Positions 44,411 to 54,328 of a stretch of 64,000 nucleotides of DNA are shown here, one piece after another (positions within the stretch are counted from its first letter, which is position 1; each line of letters starts with the position of its first letter). The notes under the pieces are model-generated. The model did no database searches and was not told where the DNA came from. It saw nothing but the letters and a program-made list of their open reading frames with translations. This DNA is from Mucilaginibacter flavidus (GTDB lineage: Bacteria; Bacteroidota; Bacteroidia; Sphingobacteriales; Sphingobacteriaceae): contig NZ_JAMXOE010000016.1 in the NCBI RefSeq assembly GCF_024055575.1, positions 90,614-154,613 on the forward strand. Reading direction: 5' to 3'. Made by a program: the position numbers and the translations under genes.

Positions 44411-44884
44411 TTATAACGATAATAGCTTGATCGCCTCATTATTACCTTGGATTATCGCGAGATCGTTGGCCGAAAGCCCATCTTTTTCCAAGATATTTTT
44501 ATCTGCGCCCTCATTAAGTAACAGTTCCAATAGTACATTCCGGCCAAACATTGCAGCAAACATCAAAGCAGTTCCGCCATTACCATGTTGCTTATTCAGA
44601 TCTGCGCCATGTTCAATTAATAATTTGGCTATATCCTGATATCCTTTGAATGATACCCCCATCAAAGCAGTATTACCACCGCTATCTGCCGCGTTTACAT
44701 CAGCCCCGGATTCCAGCAATAATTTTGCAGCCGCAAACTGGTTATTATAGCAAGCGATGATTAACGGTGAATATCCTTTTTCATCACGCTTGTCTACATC
44801 AGCCTTTTGGGTGATCAGTTCCTGCAACACTTCCAGATTGCCTTTTCGCGCTGCAGGAATGATCAGTTCATTTATATCGATCAT
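44411..44884 (-). CDS. Ankyrin-repeat protein
   Basis: A 157-residue protein of four ankyrin repeats (KGYSPLIIACYNNQFAAAKL, GNTALMGVSFKGYQDIAKLL, GGTALMFAAMFGRNVLLELL). It has no signal peptide. Its ATG overlaps the catalase stop by four bases, so the two are co-translated. Small ankyrin proteins next to catalases are known elsewhere (AnkB beside KatB in Pseudomonas) and help catalase activity; the same is likely here, although the catalase gene itself is interrupted. Confidence 0.9.
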   Translation of the reverse strand: MIDINELIIPAARKGNLEVLQELITQKADVDKRDEKGYSPLIIACYNNQFAAAKLLLESGADVNAADSGGNTALMGVSFKGYQDIAKLLIEHGADLNKQHGNGGTALMFAAMFGRNVLLELLLNEGADKNILEKDGLSANDLAIIQGNNEAIKLLSL

Positions 44885-47028
44885 GCGGGCACTTTATCGT
44901 TTTTCTCCCGTTCCCAAAAACGGTGCTGGGCAATTGCGTGGATAAATTCTTTTGCTATTGAACCATTTCCGGTTATAACTCCAGTGGTGGCCGGCCCTTT
45001 TCCTTTTTTAAGTTTGCTGCCGACATAGGTTTCATTCAATAAATCCAGGCCGTCTCCATCTGCTGCAATAGCCTTGCAATGGCGATAGGCTTCGTTGATA
45101 AAATGAATGGCGTCTGCATTGTCCAGCAACCCTTTTGCACCTGCCGGAATGTAAACCGCGTCAAATAAAACGGAGGCAGCAGTCAGAAAACTCATATATA
45201 CCTTTACCGCAATGCCTTTCGCATTCTTAATGGCGCCTCCATGTGGCGCGATGATCTTTGTTTGCGCGCCTTCTGCTTCTAATTCCGCTTTAACGGTGCT
45301 TAAAGAATGACCATCAACGCCATCCGTCGCCAATATGGCGATCTTTCGGGTTTTGATGGTATCTTTTGATGTATTTGCCATGCTTAAAGCCGGGGATTTA
45401 TCTATATTTTGTTTTTGTGGTTTATCCTGGTAATCCGCAGGGTTAGCATCAGCTCCATAGCTATGATTGAGCGGTTCCTTTGGTTCAGGTACAGCCATGC
45501 CTAATCCTTCGGCTACTTCGGCAGCTAATTTGCTACTTACCTTGGTTAATAAGCCCACCATGCGCTCCCGTATAACTGGTGTTTGCAATTTGCCCAACTC
45601 AAAACGGAGCGCATCCCGCATATGGTTTTGTTCCGGTTCAGATTGGCTGTTGTAGAATAGAGTTGCCTGGCTGAAAAAATCCATAAAGCTCTTGCTGCGC
45701 GCGCGCACTTTACGGGCATCTATCCGCTCTTCATAAGAGCTGAACCCACCTTCAGCCACTTTCGCCTGCATCGGACTTCCACCTCCGGTAGAATTGGGGT
45801 GATAGCTGGATTTACCAACATTGATTTGCTGACGCATATGCCCGTCGCGCTGGTTATTATGCACAGTATTGATCGAACGATTGATTGGTATCTCATGAAA
45901 ATTCGGGCTGCCTAACCGGGATAACTGCGTATCGGTGTAAGAAAACAACCGGCCCTGCAAAAGCGGATCATTTGTAAAATCTATACCTGGCACCAAATGC
46001 CCTGGGTGAAATGCTACCTGCTCTGTTTCAGCAAAGAAATTATCCGGGTTGCGGTTTAGGGTCATCTTACCAATTTTAATTACGGGTACTAATTCTTCAG
46101 GAATCAGTTTAGTCGGATCGAGCAGGTCAAATGGAAATTGGTGTTCATCTTCTTCGGCTACTATCTGTACACCAAATTCCCATTCTGGAAACGCCCCGCT
46201 GTCAATGGCCTCATATAAGTCCTGGCGGTGAAAGTCAGAATTCTTACCTGATATTTTTTGAGCCTCATCCCAGGCTACAGAGTGCATGCCCAGCAACGGC
46301 TTCCAGTGAAATTTAACAAAGCAGGATTTGCCTTCTGCGTTAATGAACCTGAACGTATGTATGCCAAAGCCTTCCATCATACGCAAACTGCGAGGGATAG
46401 CCCGGTCAGACATGGCCCACATGATCATGTGCATAGATTCAGGGGTCAGTGAAATAAAATCCCAAAAGGTATCATGGGCCGATCCCGCTTGTGGTATCTC
46501 ATTATGCGGCTCGGGTTTAACCGCATGCACCAGATCAGGAAATTTGATCGCGTCCTGAATGAAAAATATTGGCATATTATTGCCGACTAGGTCATAATTG
46601 CCTTCTTCAGTATAAAACTTAACAGCAAATCCCCTCACGTCTCTGGCAAGATCGGTTGAACCACGGAATCCTGCAACGGTTGAAAACCGTGTAAACACCG
46701 GGGTTTTAACCGAGGGGTCCTGTAAAAAACCTGCTTTGGTATATTTCGCCATTGACTCATAAACCTGGAAATAACCATGTGCAGCTGAACCGCGGGCATG
46801 TACGATACGTTCCGGGATTCGTTAATGATCGAAATGGGTGATCTTTTCACGAAGAATAAAATCCTCCAGCAACGTGGCGCCACGCTCGCCTGACTTTAAG
46901 GAATTATTATCATCATTGATTTTAAGACCCTGATCAGTAGTCATAAATTCGCCGCTACTATCTACTGTATCAGGCGCCAGGTTTTCAATTTTCCTATTGT
47001 CCGCTGCTGAAATGTTTTTCTTAGCCAT
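44881..47028 (-). pseudogene. katE: Large-subunit (HPII/KatE-type) catalase with a premature TAA
   Basis: One 716-codon frame encodes a clade 2 catalase with a C-terminal DJ-1/glutamine-amidotransferase-like domain (KIAILATDGVDGHSLSTVKA). The active-site region reads ITHFDH-TAA-RIPERIVHARGSAAHGYF. The stop (46822-46824) replaces the conserved glutamate of HFDHER, eight codons before the catalytic His in VHARG. Heme-side motifs downstream (RLFSYTDTQLSRLG) are intact. Re-initiation at the ATG 46750-46752 would omit the catalytic histidine. A single G-to-T change (GAA to TAA) explains it. Confidence 0.88.
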
Positions 47029-47592
47029 AATATTAATTGGTTGGAGGAATGTCTAATAACAACTGCACACTAGCGCTATTGTTTTCCCTTATTTTGATTA
47101 TAAGGGAGCATGTATAACTAACGATATGATTTTTAAACATAGCGGTTTGCCATAGTATTGATTTCAGGGTGTCAAAGTGTAGATGATAATATAAAAAATA
47201 TTAATGTCCAATTGACTACTTAAAATAAAAAAAGCAAGACATTTTTGACTTGCTTTATCCCTTGTAGCCTCAGTTGAATCGAAATATAGTTAAGTCAGTC
47301 TTAATTCACTTAAAAAGTTCGGTTGTTAGGCCAAATGGTTCGAAATAAGTCTGGGGACTAATTATTCTCGTGGGACGTTGAGCTCAATATTCAACGTAAC
47401 AATTAATTTGCTAACTTCTTTAAAAAAAAGTTTGTAGTAATACCTATGTCCTTTATGCTTTAAAAACAATCTTGACCTATTTTTGTAATCTTTTTAGCGT
47501 CGACGAATCCCATTAGCCCAACAACACCCTGGGATCTGGTTATATTTGTTCTCACTACAAGTGCTTACCCTCAAACCAACGTCTTAAAAAAA
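47029..47592. other. Intergenic region with hairpin and tRNA-3'-end-like relic
   Basis: No coding frame. At 47231-47256, AAAGCAAG and CTTGCTTT pair, and on the minus strand a run of seven T residues follows. Just upstream of that hairpin on the minus strand (47257-47283) lies TTCGATTC with GGCTAC, resembling the end of a tRNA. The arrangement matches the relics at 23159 and 24563. Confidence 0.4.
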
Positions 47593-48282
47593 ATGGAACT
47601 CGAAAAACATTATACAACTAGAAGCGGGTGGCTGCGAGCTGCTGTTTTGGGCGCAAACGATGGTATACTTTCAACTACAAGTATAGCTATTGGCGTTGCT
47701 GCCGCCAGTCATACGAGAAGCCCAATTATTCTAGCAGCGTTAGCGGGCTTGGTTGCTGGTGCACTATCAATGGCAGCAGGTGAGTATGTTTCCGTTAGTT
47801 CACAGTCTGATATCGAGGCCGCAGACTTAGAAAGGGAAAAGAAGGAGCTTGAAACGATACCTGATATCGAACTAAAAGAACTTGCCAAAATATATAAAAA
47901 ACGGGGTCTGGACAGTAAATTGTCGATGCAGGTAGCTGTACAGCTTTCAAAGCACAATGCTTTGGAGGCTCATGCCAAAGACGAATTAGGAATTAACGAA
48001 TTCTCTCAGCCGAAGCCATTGCAAGCAGCGTTAGCCTCTGCTACATCTTTTATATCGGGTGGACTTTTACCTTTTTTGGTTTCGTTGTTTGCTCCGGTAA
48101 ATATTATGGTTATTTTGCTATATTCTTTTGCAATTATATTTCTTGCTTTATCAGGCGGAATTGCGGCAAAAGCAGGGGGCTCAGGTATGGTAAAAGGCAT
48201 AATCAGGATTTGCTTTTGGGGAACCATAGCCATGGGCATTACAGCTCTTGTTGGTTATTTATTCGGAGTAAAGACAGCGTAA
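47593..48282 (+). CDS. VIT1/CCC1-family iron/manganese transporter
   Basis: A 229-residue membrane protein of the VIT family. It opens with the usual HYTTRSGWLRAAVLGANDGILSTTS and GLVAGALSMAAGEYVSVSSQSDIEAADL, has the cytosolic glutamate-rich loop (EREKKELETI, ELKELAKIYKKRGL), and ends with three membrane helices. Family members move Fe2+ or Mn2+ out of the cytosol. The gene stands alone; the preceding catalase suggests, weakly, an oxidative-stress neighbourhood. Confidence 0.92.
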   Translation: MELEKHYTTRSGWLRAAVLGANDGILSTTSIAIGVAAASHTRSPIILAALAGLVAGALSMAAGEYVSVSSQSDIEAADLEREKKELETIPDIELKELAKIYKKRGLDSKLSMQVAVQLSKHNALEAHAKDELGINEFSQPKPLQAALASATSFISGGLLPFLVSLFAPVNIMVILLYSFAIIFLALSGGIAAKAGGSGMVKGIIRICFWGTIAMGITALVGYLFGVKTA

Positions 48283-48381
48283 GATAAGCCGTTAAAAGCA
48301 CACCGTGCAAGAGCAAAATATTGATAATTTAATAAAATCATCACCGGCGATATTGTTGTTATCAATAGTATTTATTGAATA

Positions 48382-48853
48382 GTGAAGCTTGGCGGTCATG
48401 GACTGAAGATACAGGGGCGGCCGGTTGATTTCCAGTCTGACGGAATCGCTCACAGTCCTGACCGAATTTATTTATATTATAAAAGAATAGGAGATAAAAG
48501 ACTTTTCCGCATCAAAATCAGGATGCTCAATAATTCCGCTTTTACAGGTCAGCAGCTGGCCGGCGCGGTTGAGGATCTCGGGAATATTGCTAATACCGGC
48601 GGCATGATCTTCGACAGCAAGGGTAATTTATACTTTGGCAACCCGAATACTTATATATGGTACAGGTAACGCCCGACCTGAAGCCACTACCTGAATCAAA
48701 GGCATGCTGTTGATCTGGCCGGATACTTCTTCCATTTCTAACGACGGGCACATCTACATTACAACGTCGCAAATCAAAAAACAACCGCATTACAACAATT
48801 GGGTAAACAACCGGATCAGTCCTTATGTTGTAAATAAAGTAAAATTACCTTAA
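48382..48853 (+). pseudogene. C-terminal remnant of a major-royal-jelly-like beta-propeller
   Basis: The first frame (to 48669) reads LQGRPVDFQSDGIAHSPD-like sequence (IQGRPVDFQSDGIAHSPDRI), AVEDLGNIANTGGMIFDSKG and NLYFGNP. After frameshifts near 48660-48705 a second frame supplies LLIWPDTSSISNDGHIYITT and a C-terminus RISPYVVNKVKLP. This is the end of the L-dopachrome-tautomerase/MRJP-type propellers of Bacteroidota. The first 200 or so residues are missing. Confidence 0.6.
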
Positions 48854-48862
48854 ACAGAACTT

Positions 48863-49246
48863 ATGAAAGAAGACAATATTAAAACAGCGGCACGTGTGCT
48901 CCTTGGAGCCAGCCTTGTATTTGCCGGCATCAGCCATCTCACATTTGCCAGGAAAGACTTTCAGTCGCAGGTCCCCAATTGGGTCCCCCTGAAAAAAGAT
49001 GATACGGTAGTATATTCCGGCATCGCCGAAATAGCCTTAGGAAGCGTATTGGTGCTTAGTCCGAAGCGTACAGAAAAAGTTTCAGGAAACATTGCAGCAG
49101 CTTTTTTCATTGCGGTTTTTCCGGGGAATATAGCCCAATACACACACGACCGCAGCTCCTTTGGTCTCAATACACCGAAGAAAAGATTTACGCGCCTGCT
49201 ATTTCAGCCGCTGTTGATATTTTGGGCATTGAAGAGCACTCATTAA
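48863..49246 (+). CDS. DoxX-like small membrane protein
   Basis: A 127-residue protein with about four membrane helices: ARVLLGASLVFAGISHLTF at the start, YSGIAEIALGSVLVLS, IAAAFFIAVFPGNIAQYTH and a last helix LLFQPLLIFWAL. The motif SHLTFARKDFQSQVPNWVP is common to DoxX-related proteins that sit beside MRJP-type proteins in this phylum. It begins 9 bp after the pseudogene, probably a former operon partner. Confidence 0.82.
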   Translation: MKEDNIKTAARVLLGASLVFAGISHLTFARKDFQSQVPNWVPLKKDDTVVYSGIAEIALGSVLVLSPKRTEKVSGNIAAAFFIAVFPGNIAQYTHDRSSFGLNTPKKRFTRLLFQPLLIFWALKSTH

Positions 49247-49302
49247 CAGGAGATGAACCGGGAATAAAATAGGAATTTGCAGTAACTAGGGCATAAAAGT
49301 AA

Positions 49303-50505
49303 CTATCTGTTAAACTCAAACAGTTTAGCATTTTCATCCTTTTTCCCTAATATCAGGTCCTGCAATATTTTGGCAGCTATTACACTAAAGGTAATCCCGT
49401 TACCGCCAAATCCTAAAGCAAAATAAGTATTTGGCCTTTCGGGAATGGTGCCGATATAAGGTAGCCCGTCCTTAGTGGTGGCAAAAGCGCCCGCCCAGCT
49501 AAAATCGGTTTTAAGAGGAATATGCGTCATCTTTTTCATAAAGGCTTGCTGCAATAGCTTTGTTTTTTTGGCAATGAGGGATGGTTTAATATGCGGATGG
49601 TGATAAGGATCATCCCTGCCACCTATCAGGATGCAGTTTTCGCTCACCACCCTAAAATACATATAAGGCGTTGCTGTTTCCCATATTAGGCTGTTGTGAT
49701 GCCAGAAATATTTATTAGGCAAAGGCTCTGATACCAAAGCGTATGTTGAATGTATATCTGCTATTTTTTTAGGCACGTATTTTAAACTCTCATACCCGGC
49801 AGCTATCACCAGTTTTTTAGCCTTCACCTTTAAATAATCATTCATGTGCAGAGTTACACCCTGCCTGGTATTTTCAATGTGCTTAACCGGCGTATTATTA
49901 AAAACTTGGTTCCCTTTTTTACAAAAATCGTTTAATAAAGCGTGGGTAAGCAGGTAGGCATCCACCTCGCCGCCATCCTTGCTGAATACCGCTCCTGGTG
50001 CTTCAAACCCGAAAATCTTTTTAATATCGGTCTTTTCTAGCCAGTCTATTTCAAAGCCATGTTTTTTGCGTAGCTCATATTCCTGTTTTAGTTTATCGGT
50101 ATGTGTATTAAAGCTGGCATATTGCAGGCTCGGTACCAAATGGAAATCAAAAGCAGGTTTCAGCGTTTTACACAAATGCTCAATATCATAAATAGCCTTG
50201 CGGCAAAGTTGGTAACTTTTAACCGCGTTGATTTCGCCCACATAATTGATTAGTTCGGTTAATGGGGTATCAATTTCATATTGCAAAAAAGCGGTGCTTG
50301 CTGCTGTGCTGCCCATACCAACATGCCGCCTGTCGAACACAGCCACGCTTAAACCGACATCACGCAAATGCCAGGCAGTTAAGGCTGCGCTGATACCCGC
50401 TCCCATTATGGCTACATCAATTGACAGGTCTTTATCCAGCGAAGGATATTGGGCAACTATGCCGTCCTTCATCAGCCAATAGGGGTGTTGTTCGTATAGA
50501 TTCAT
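49303..50505 (-). CDS. FAD-dependent oxidoreductase, DAO family
   Basis: A 400-residue flavoprotein of the D-amino-acid-oxidase/glycine-oxidase superfamily. The dinucleotide motif DVAIMGAGISAALTAWHL is at about 29-46, preceded by an N-terminal YWLMKDG stretch found in gamma-glutamylputrescine-oxidase-like members. The C-terminal flavin motif LPYIGTIPERPNTYFALGFGGNGITFS is intact. Substrate unknown. The gene is monocistronic and convergent with the DoxX gene. Confidence 0.88.
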   Translation of the reverse strand: MNLYEQHPYWLMKDGIVAQYPSLDKDLSIDVAIMGAGISAALTAWHLRDVGLSVAVFDRRHVGMGSTAASTAFLQYEIDTPLTELINYVGEINAVKSYQLCRKAIYDIEHLCKTLKPAFDFHLVPSLQYASFNTHTDKLKQEYELRKKHGFEIDWLEKTDIKKIFGFEAPGAVFSKDGGEVDAYLLTHALLNDFCKKGNQVFNNTPVKHIENTRQGVTLHMNDYLKVKAKKLVIAAGYESLKYVPKKIADIHSTYALVSEPLPNKYFWHHNSLIWETATPYMYFRVVSENCILIGGRDDPYHHPHIKPSLIAKKTKLLQQAFMKKMTHIPLKTDFSWAGAFATTKDGLPYIGTIPERPNTYFALGFGGNGITFSVIAAKILQDLILGKKDENAKLFEFNR

Positions 50506-50991
50506 TAAGGTATTTTAATTGCTTAACTATTACCTTTAGGTATTATTATTTGTTTCATTTTAAAACAAAAACCATAACATAATACTTTTAAAAAGCATGA
50601 ACCTCTTGTACACAATTTTTGGCGATGAGAAGGAAATGTCATGCAGGAGATAGTTGTATTTATATTGCTTTCGCACTTATCCGTATCCCGGAACAATGTT
50701 CCGATTTGAACATGGATTTACCATCATCACCCGCTTGGCATTTGAAACATCGGGCAGGTATGGATTTACCCCTGTATTCAATCAGGTTTACGCCAGGACT
50801 AAAGTCATAAATTACTTTGTGGCCTGTCACTTTCAAATATATTTGGCAATACCGAGCCATATTCTATTGGTTTGAATCTCAGGACCGCGCCAAGTGTCTT
50901 GCCCTGATATAGCTTGTCACTAGGTCTTGTCCGCTTTTTGGTTGTCAAAAAAAAAAATCCAATATCAAAAATGAAGATTTTCCGTTTGCTT
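50506..50991. other. Intergenic stretch without recognisable content
   Basis: About 485 bases between an oxidoreductase start and a kinase stop. Frames on both strands are low in family-like sequence. No RNA gene was seen. Confidence 0.55.
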
Positions 50992-52569
50992 TCAATCTTT
51001 ATTATTGGGTATAGTAAACCAAAAAGTACTTCCGAGTTCAAACGTGCTATCAACGCCAATCCTCCCGCCATGCTTGTTGATTATTTCTGCACTGATATAT
51101 AAACCTAATCCGAGGCCTGAAACTTGCATAAGTGATGAGTCAACCCGATAGTATCGGTCAAATAAATTTGTAATATTTTCAGGGCTTATCCCAATTCCAA
51201 AATCACGAACTGATACTTTGCACGCATTAGATTCTTGAACAATATTTATTTCGATTTTATTCGATTTTGGTGAATACTTTATTGCGTTATTTAAAAAATT
51301 TACGATAACCTGATCTATTCGTCTATAGTCAGCAATAACAAAACAATCTCTATCACCATTTAAAGTAAATTCATGTGTTTTTTCCATGCGTATGAATTCA
51401 CAAGAATCATAAACAAGGTCAAAAAGATCGAATTTAGTTTTATTAAATACTAATTGCCCTTCTTGTATTTTAGTAACATTCATCAACTCCTCCATTAAGG
51501 TGAGCAGTTTGTTAAGGTTTTTGTTTGCCTGATTTACAAATACAGGAATTTTGCCCGTTACATTTTCAGTATTAATAAGTCTCTCCAATATCTGCAAAGA
51601 GGCTTTAAGAGAGGTTAAAGGCGTATTTAACTCATGACTTGCGACACTTAAAAATTCATCCTTACGCTGTTGTACTTGGTATTCTTCCGTGACATCCTGT
51701 AAAGTTCCGCTCAAACGATAAGCAATTCCGTCGGAGCCAAACAACGCCTTGCCTTTAGCTTTAACTATTCTTTTAACGTTGTTTAATTGATTAATTATTG
51801 AATAGGTTACATTATAATTACCATCCGAAGTATTGTCTAATGCACGTTCAATGGCCATAACAACCTTATCTCTGTCCTTTTCCATTATCAGGTCCAGCAC
51901 AGTCTGCAAGTCAGTGCTTTCTTCAACTGGCAATCCAAACCACGATTTGAACCTTGCGTTACAAGTAAACTTGTTCGTTAGCGTATTTAGGTTCCATGTA
52001 CTTAAGTCGGTAGCTTCTATGGCAAATTCTAACTCTTTTTTCGTTTCTTTTAGAATATTAAAGGCCTGAATTTTAGCTGTGGACTCATAACATACTACTA
52101 TTACTCCGACAGGTTTTCCGGCTTCATCATTAACCCTGCTATAACTAAAAGTCCAGTATACATCCTCAATGTGATTATTTCTGTAAATAGGAATAAGCTG
52201 GTCTTCACTCCAGGTTGCTTGTCCACTTATCATTACCTGATCTATTAAGGGCTTGATTACGGGCCATATTTCTGGCCAGCAATCCTTACCAGGTTGACCT
52301 AAAGCACTTGGATGCTTTCCGTTTTCGCCTAAACTGGGTCGGTACGCATCATTGTAAAATTGAATGAGATTTGGCCCCCACCATAAAAACATAGGGAATC
52401 CAGAATTAAGAATCATGCTAAGCGCGGTAAATAAGCTTTGGGGCCAGTTTTTTTCAGCGCCTATTTCAGTTGACGTCCAATCAAATGATCGAATTAGCTG
52501 ACCCATTTCGCCCCCTCCATCCAAATAATGATTGTGCGATTTTGGTAAAAGGTTTAAACTCATGGGCAT
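50992..52569 (-). CDS. PAS-domain sensor histidine kinase, soluble
   Basis: A 525-residue kinase with no clear membrane helix. The N-terminal block SFDWTSTEIGAEKNWPQSLF with PMFLWWGPNLIQFYNDAYRP is a PAS-like module typical of Bacteroidota and cyanobacterial kinases. A second PAS follows (about 180-300, FKSWFGLPVEES). HisKA has His in SVASHELNTPLTSLKA, with Asn where Lys is usual. The HATPase has NFLNNAIKYSPKSN, DFGIGISPENI and GLGLGLYISAEI. No response regulator is adjacent, so it is an orphan. Confidence 0.92.
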   Translation of the reverse strand: MPMSLNLLPKSHNHYLDGGGEMGQLIRSFDWTSTEIGAEKNWPQSLFTALSMILNSGFPMFLWWGPNLIQFYNDAYRPSLGENGKHPSALGQPGKDCWPEIWPVIKPLIDQVMISGQATWSEDQLIPIYRNNHIEDVYWTFSYSRVNDEAGKPVGVIVVCYESTAKIQAFNILKETKKELEFAIEATDLSTWNLNTLTNKFTCNARFKSWFGLPVEESTDLQTVLDLIMEKDRDKVVMAIERALDNTSDGNYNVTYSIINQLNNVKRIVKAKGKALFGSDGIAYRLSGTLQDVTEEYQVQQRKDEFLSVASHELNTPLTSLKASLQILERLINTENVTGKIPVFVNQANKNLNKLLTLMEELMNVTKIQEGQLVFNKTKFDLFDLVYDSCEFIRMEKTHEFTLNGDRDCFVIADYRRIDQVIVNFLNNAIKYSPKSNKIEINIVQESNACKVSVRDFGIGISPENITNLFDRYYRVDSSLMQVSGLGLGLYISAEIINKHGGRIGVDSTFELGSTFWFTIPNNKD

Positions 52570-52761
52570 TGGAATTTAAATATTCAGGACAATTAAATGT
52601 AAATAACTTGTTATAATATTAATAATAATATTTTAACAAGTATAATTATTCTAAAAGTTTGATGAAAGGTGGGTATTCCGAAGGGCTTAAAACTTACAAT
52701 TCATAGTCAACGACTTAAGACGGGCAATGTGTTATGGAATTAACTATTTGCTATTCTGGTT

Positions 52762-52790
52762 CGAAGTGGTCAAAGGCACCGGAATGTCCA
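52762..52790 (+). repeat. IS21-like end remnant, left side of the island
   Basis: CGAAGTGGTCAAAGGCACCG and the following bases match, in inverted orientation, the sequence at 55943-55971 at about 25 of 29 positions. GTGGTCAA followed by CCGGAA-type sequence is the signature of IS21-family terminal repeats. The pair brackets 3.2 kb of DNA with no istA or istB gene. The rest of 52570-52916 shows nothing coding. Confidence 0.55.
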
Positions 52791-52916
52791 CTTAGCGATT
52801 TGTCTGTCCTTATACATACCACGTTGTACCCAACTATTTCGCAGCAATTCTCGCAAGAATATTAAAGAAAGAAAGCAATATAATATCACCTGATTCGACT
52901 TTTGTCGATTGGAATG

Positions 52917-53180
52917 TTAAAGAATGCTGGACAGAAAAAAATCACCAACATTTACTTTTAAAACATTTGCAATCTTAAGTAAAGAAATTATAGTGGTATT
53001 ACCCTCGCCGCGTTCAATACGACCAAGTTGCCGATAATCAATTTCCGCCTCGTGTGCGACCGTTTCCATGCTCAACCCCCTCGAATTGCGAATCATTCGA
53101 ATATTATTTCCGACCGTTTTTAAATAAGTTAAGGGCAGGGGTGTGTTTATGGCGGAATTTTTTGGAACGCCCCGAAGCAC
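52917..53180 (-). CDS. XRE-family helix-turn-helix regulator
   Basis: An 87-residue DNA-binding protein. The HTH runs through VGNNIRMIRNSRGLSMETVAHEAEIDYRQLGRIERGEG in short segments typical of Cro/CI-type folds, followed by the dimer helix TTIISLLKIANVLKVNVGDFF. The N-terminal 20 residues are unlike the family, so a later start is possible. Small XRE proteins often control cassettes on mobile DNA, which fits its place near the island's left end. Confidence 0.85.
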   Translation of the reverse strand: MLRGVPKNSAINTPLPLTYLKTVGNNIRMIRNSRGLSMETVAHEAEIDYRQLGRIERGEGNTTIISLLKIANVLKVNVGDFFLSSIL

Positions 53181-53307
53181 CGTGCCTAAATTTGCCTGAA
53201 TAATTAGGTATTAAATAGGTGTTTTTTTTAATTGAATGAAACGGCTACTTTTAAGGTGAATAGGAAGCACTATACATGAAATGCACAGAAATCAAATTAT
53301 CCGCCCA

Positions 53308-53913
53308 CTAAAATAGTGTAAGCTGAACCATACTGATTTTAACTTTGGTAATTTCCCTTAACGTAGCCAGTATGATAGATTGTTTGTAATTACTGGTATC
53401 CGTATTACCAATTTTATCCGTCATCATATCTTTTAATTCATTAAGGCCACAGGTCAAAGCATCCTCACGGCTTTTAAATTGTTTGCCATAAACGGAAAGA
53501 TGGTAGCCGCCTCCGGCTGTTCCAAAACTATAATCAATGGCAAAAGTCCAAATGTTATTAGCACCAGCGCCTAAATAAATCGTGCTATGTTCACTGTGTT
53601 GCCAGGGGTTACCAAATATTAAACTTTCTTTATTAAGGAACTCCGGCCCGTTAAACCAGCCATATTGATCAAAAGCAATTTCAGTAAATCCAAATTCCAG
53701 TTGTTTGCGGTAAGCTTGTACATTCATGGTTATTACACGGATAGCATCACCAAATAGGTTAAACCAGTCAAGTTTACTTAAATCATGTTCCTTTATTGCA
53801 GTAAGCATTTCCTTTAAAATGTCGGCTTCATATTTTACCAAGTGATTAGTTTTCAGATAATCAATAATTTGATTTTTCGAGAACGGGTTTATTGTAAGAC
53901 TTTCCATAACCAT
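53308..53913 (-). CDS. Hypothetical protein, island cargo
   Basis: About 200 residues; starts at ATG 53913 or the third codon. The N-terminus is helical (KNQIIDYLKTNHLVKYEADI). The middle is aromatic and glycine-rich (FGFTEIAFDQYGWFNGPEFL, then AGANNIWTFAIDYSFGTAGG), suggesting a compact beta domain, and the C-terminus is helical. No family was recognised. The start codon abuts the left arm of the nested inverted repeat, so transcription must begin inside or beyond that structure. Confidence 0.7.
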   Translation of the reverse strand: MVMESLTINPFSKNQIIDYLKTNHLVKYEADILKEMLTAIKEHDLSKLDWFNLFGDAIRVITMNVQAYRKQLEFGFTEIAFDQYGWFNGPEFLNKESLIFGNPWQHSEHSTIYLGAGANNIWTFAIDYSFGTAGGGYHLSVYGKQFKSREDALTCGLNELKDMMTDKIGNTDTSNYKQSIILATLREITKVKISMVQLTLF

Positions 53914-53914
53914 A

Positions 53915-54052
53915 AAAATTAGTTTTTTAAATGCTGGTATGAAAAGCGTTTTGCTAATCTGTCAAGGGCTCCGATCCTTTATCGGGGTTTATGCACCCTT
54001 GACGGATTGAAAAGCAAAACGCTATACCTTTGCTTTTTAAAAAACTAATTTT
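53915..54052. repeat. 138 bp nested inverted repeat
   Basis: The outer arms are a perfect 17 bp pair (53915-53931 and 54036-54052). Inside are further matched blocks in the same order: GGTAT/ATACC, AGCGTTTTGC/GCAAAACGCT, and TGTCAAGGG/CCCTTGACG, separated by unpaired bulges and ending in a GC-containing loop region. As RNA or single-stranded DNA it would form one long bulged hairpin. It lies immediately upstream of the gene at 53308-53913. It could be a MITE, a recombination site or a structured leader; none is established. Confidence 0.85.
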
Positions 54053-54196
54053 ACTGGTGGACAGGGCTTCATCCGATAATAGAATTAGATAAATTGATTT
54101 ATATTCCTTGCATAAGTATTTCGCATTACGGATTAGAGCGGCATCCTCCGCAGGAGATATAGCGGAAAGCCGGACCGCTATTTCGGTAATGCCCAA
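53954..54196 (-). CDS. Possible small protein overlapping the inverted repeat
   Basis: Eighty residues starting MGITEIAVRLSAISPAEDAA and continuing with a helical stretch (LCKEYKSIYLILLSDEAL). Its last 30 codons run through the right half of the nested repeat, which argues against function for that part. No family, no clear leader. It may be the truncated end of a former gene. Confidence 0.25.
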   Translation of the reverse strand: MGITEIAVRLSAISPAEDAALIRNAKYLCKEYKSIYLILLSDEALSTSKISFLKSKGIAFCFSIRQGCINPDKGSEPLTD

Positions 54197-54328
54197 ATTA
54201 GCTACTATTTAAAGAGAACCTCAAATCCAGTTTTAGATCATCTCACGTTCATCAGAATCTTCATACACAATAATATTTCCTAAGCAAATGTCAATTCACT
54301 GAGTTATCTTTAGCCTTTTAGATATTTA

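Noticed and set aside
53915..54052. Integron attC site
   Set aside because: The outer arms are a perfect AT-rich 17 bp pair without the RYYYAAC/GTTRRRY core ends, and no integrase is in the window.
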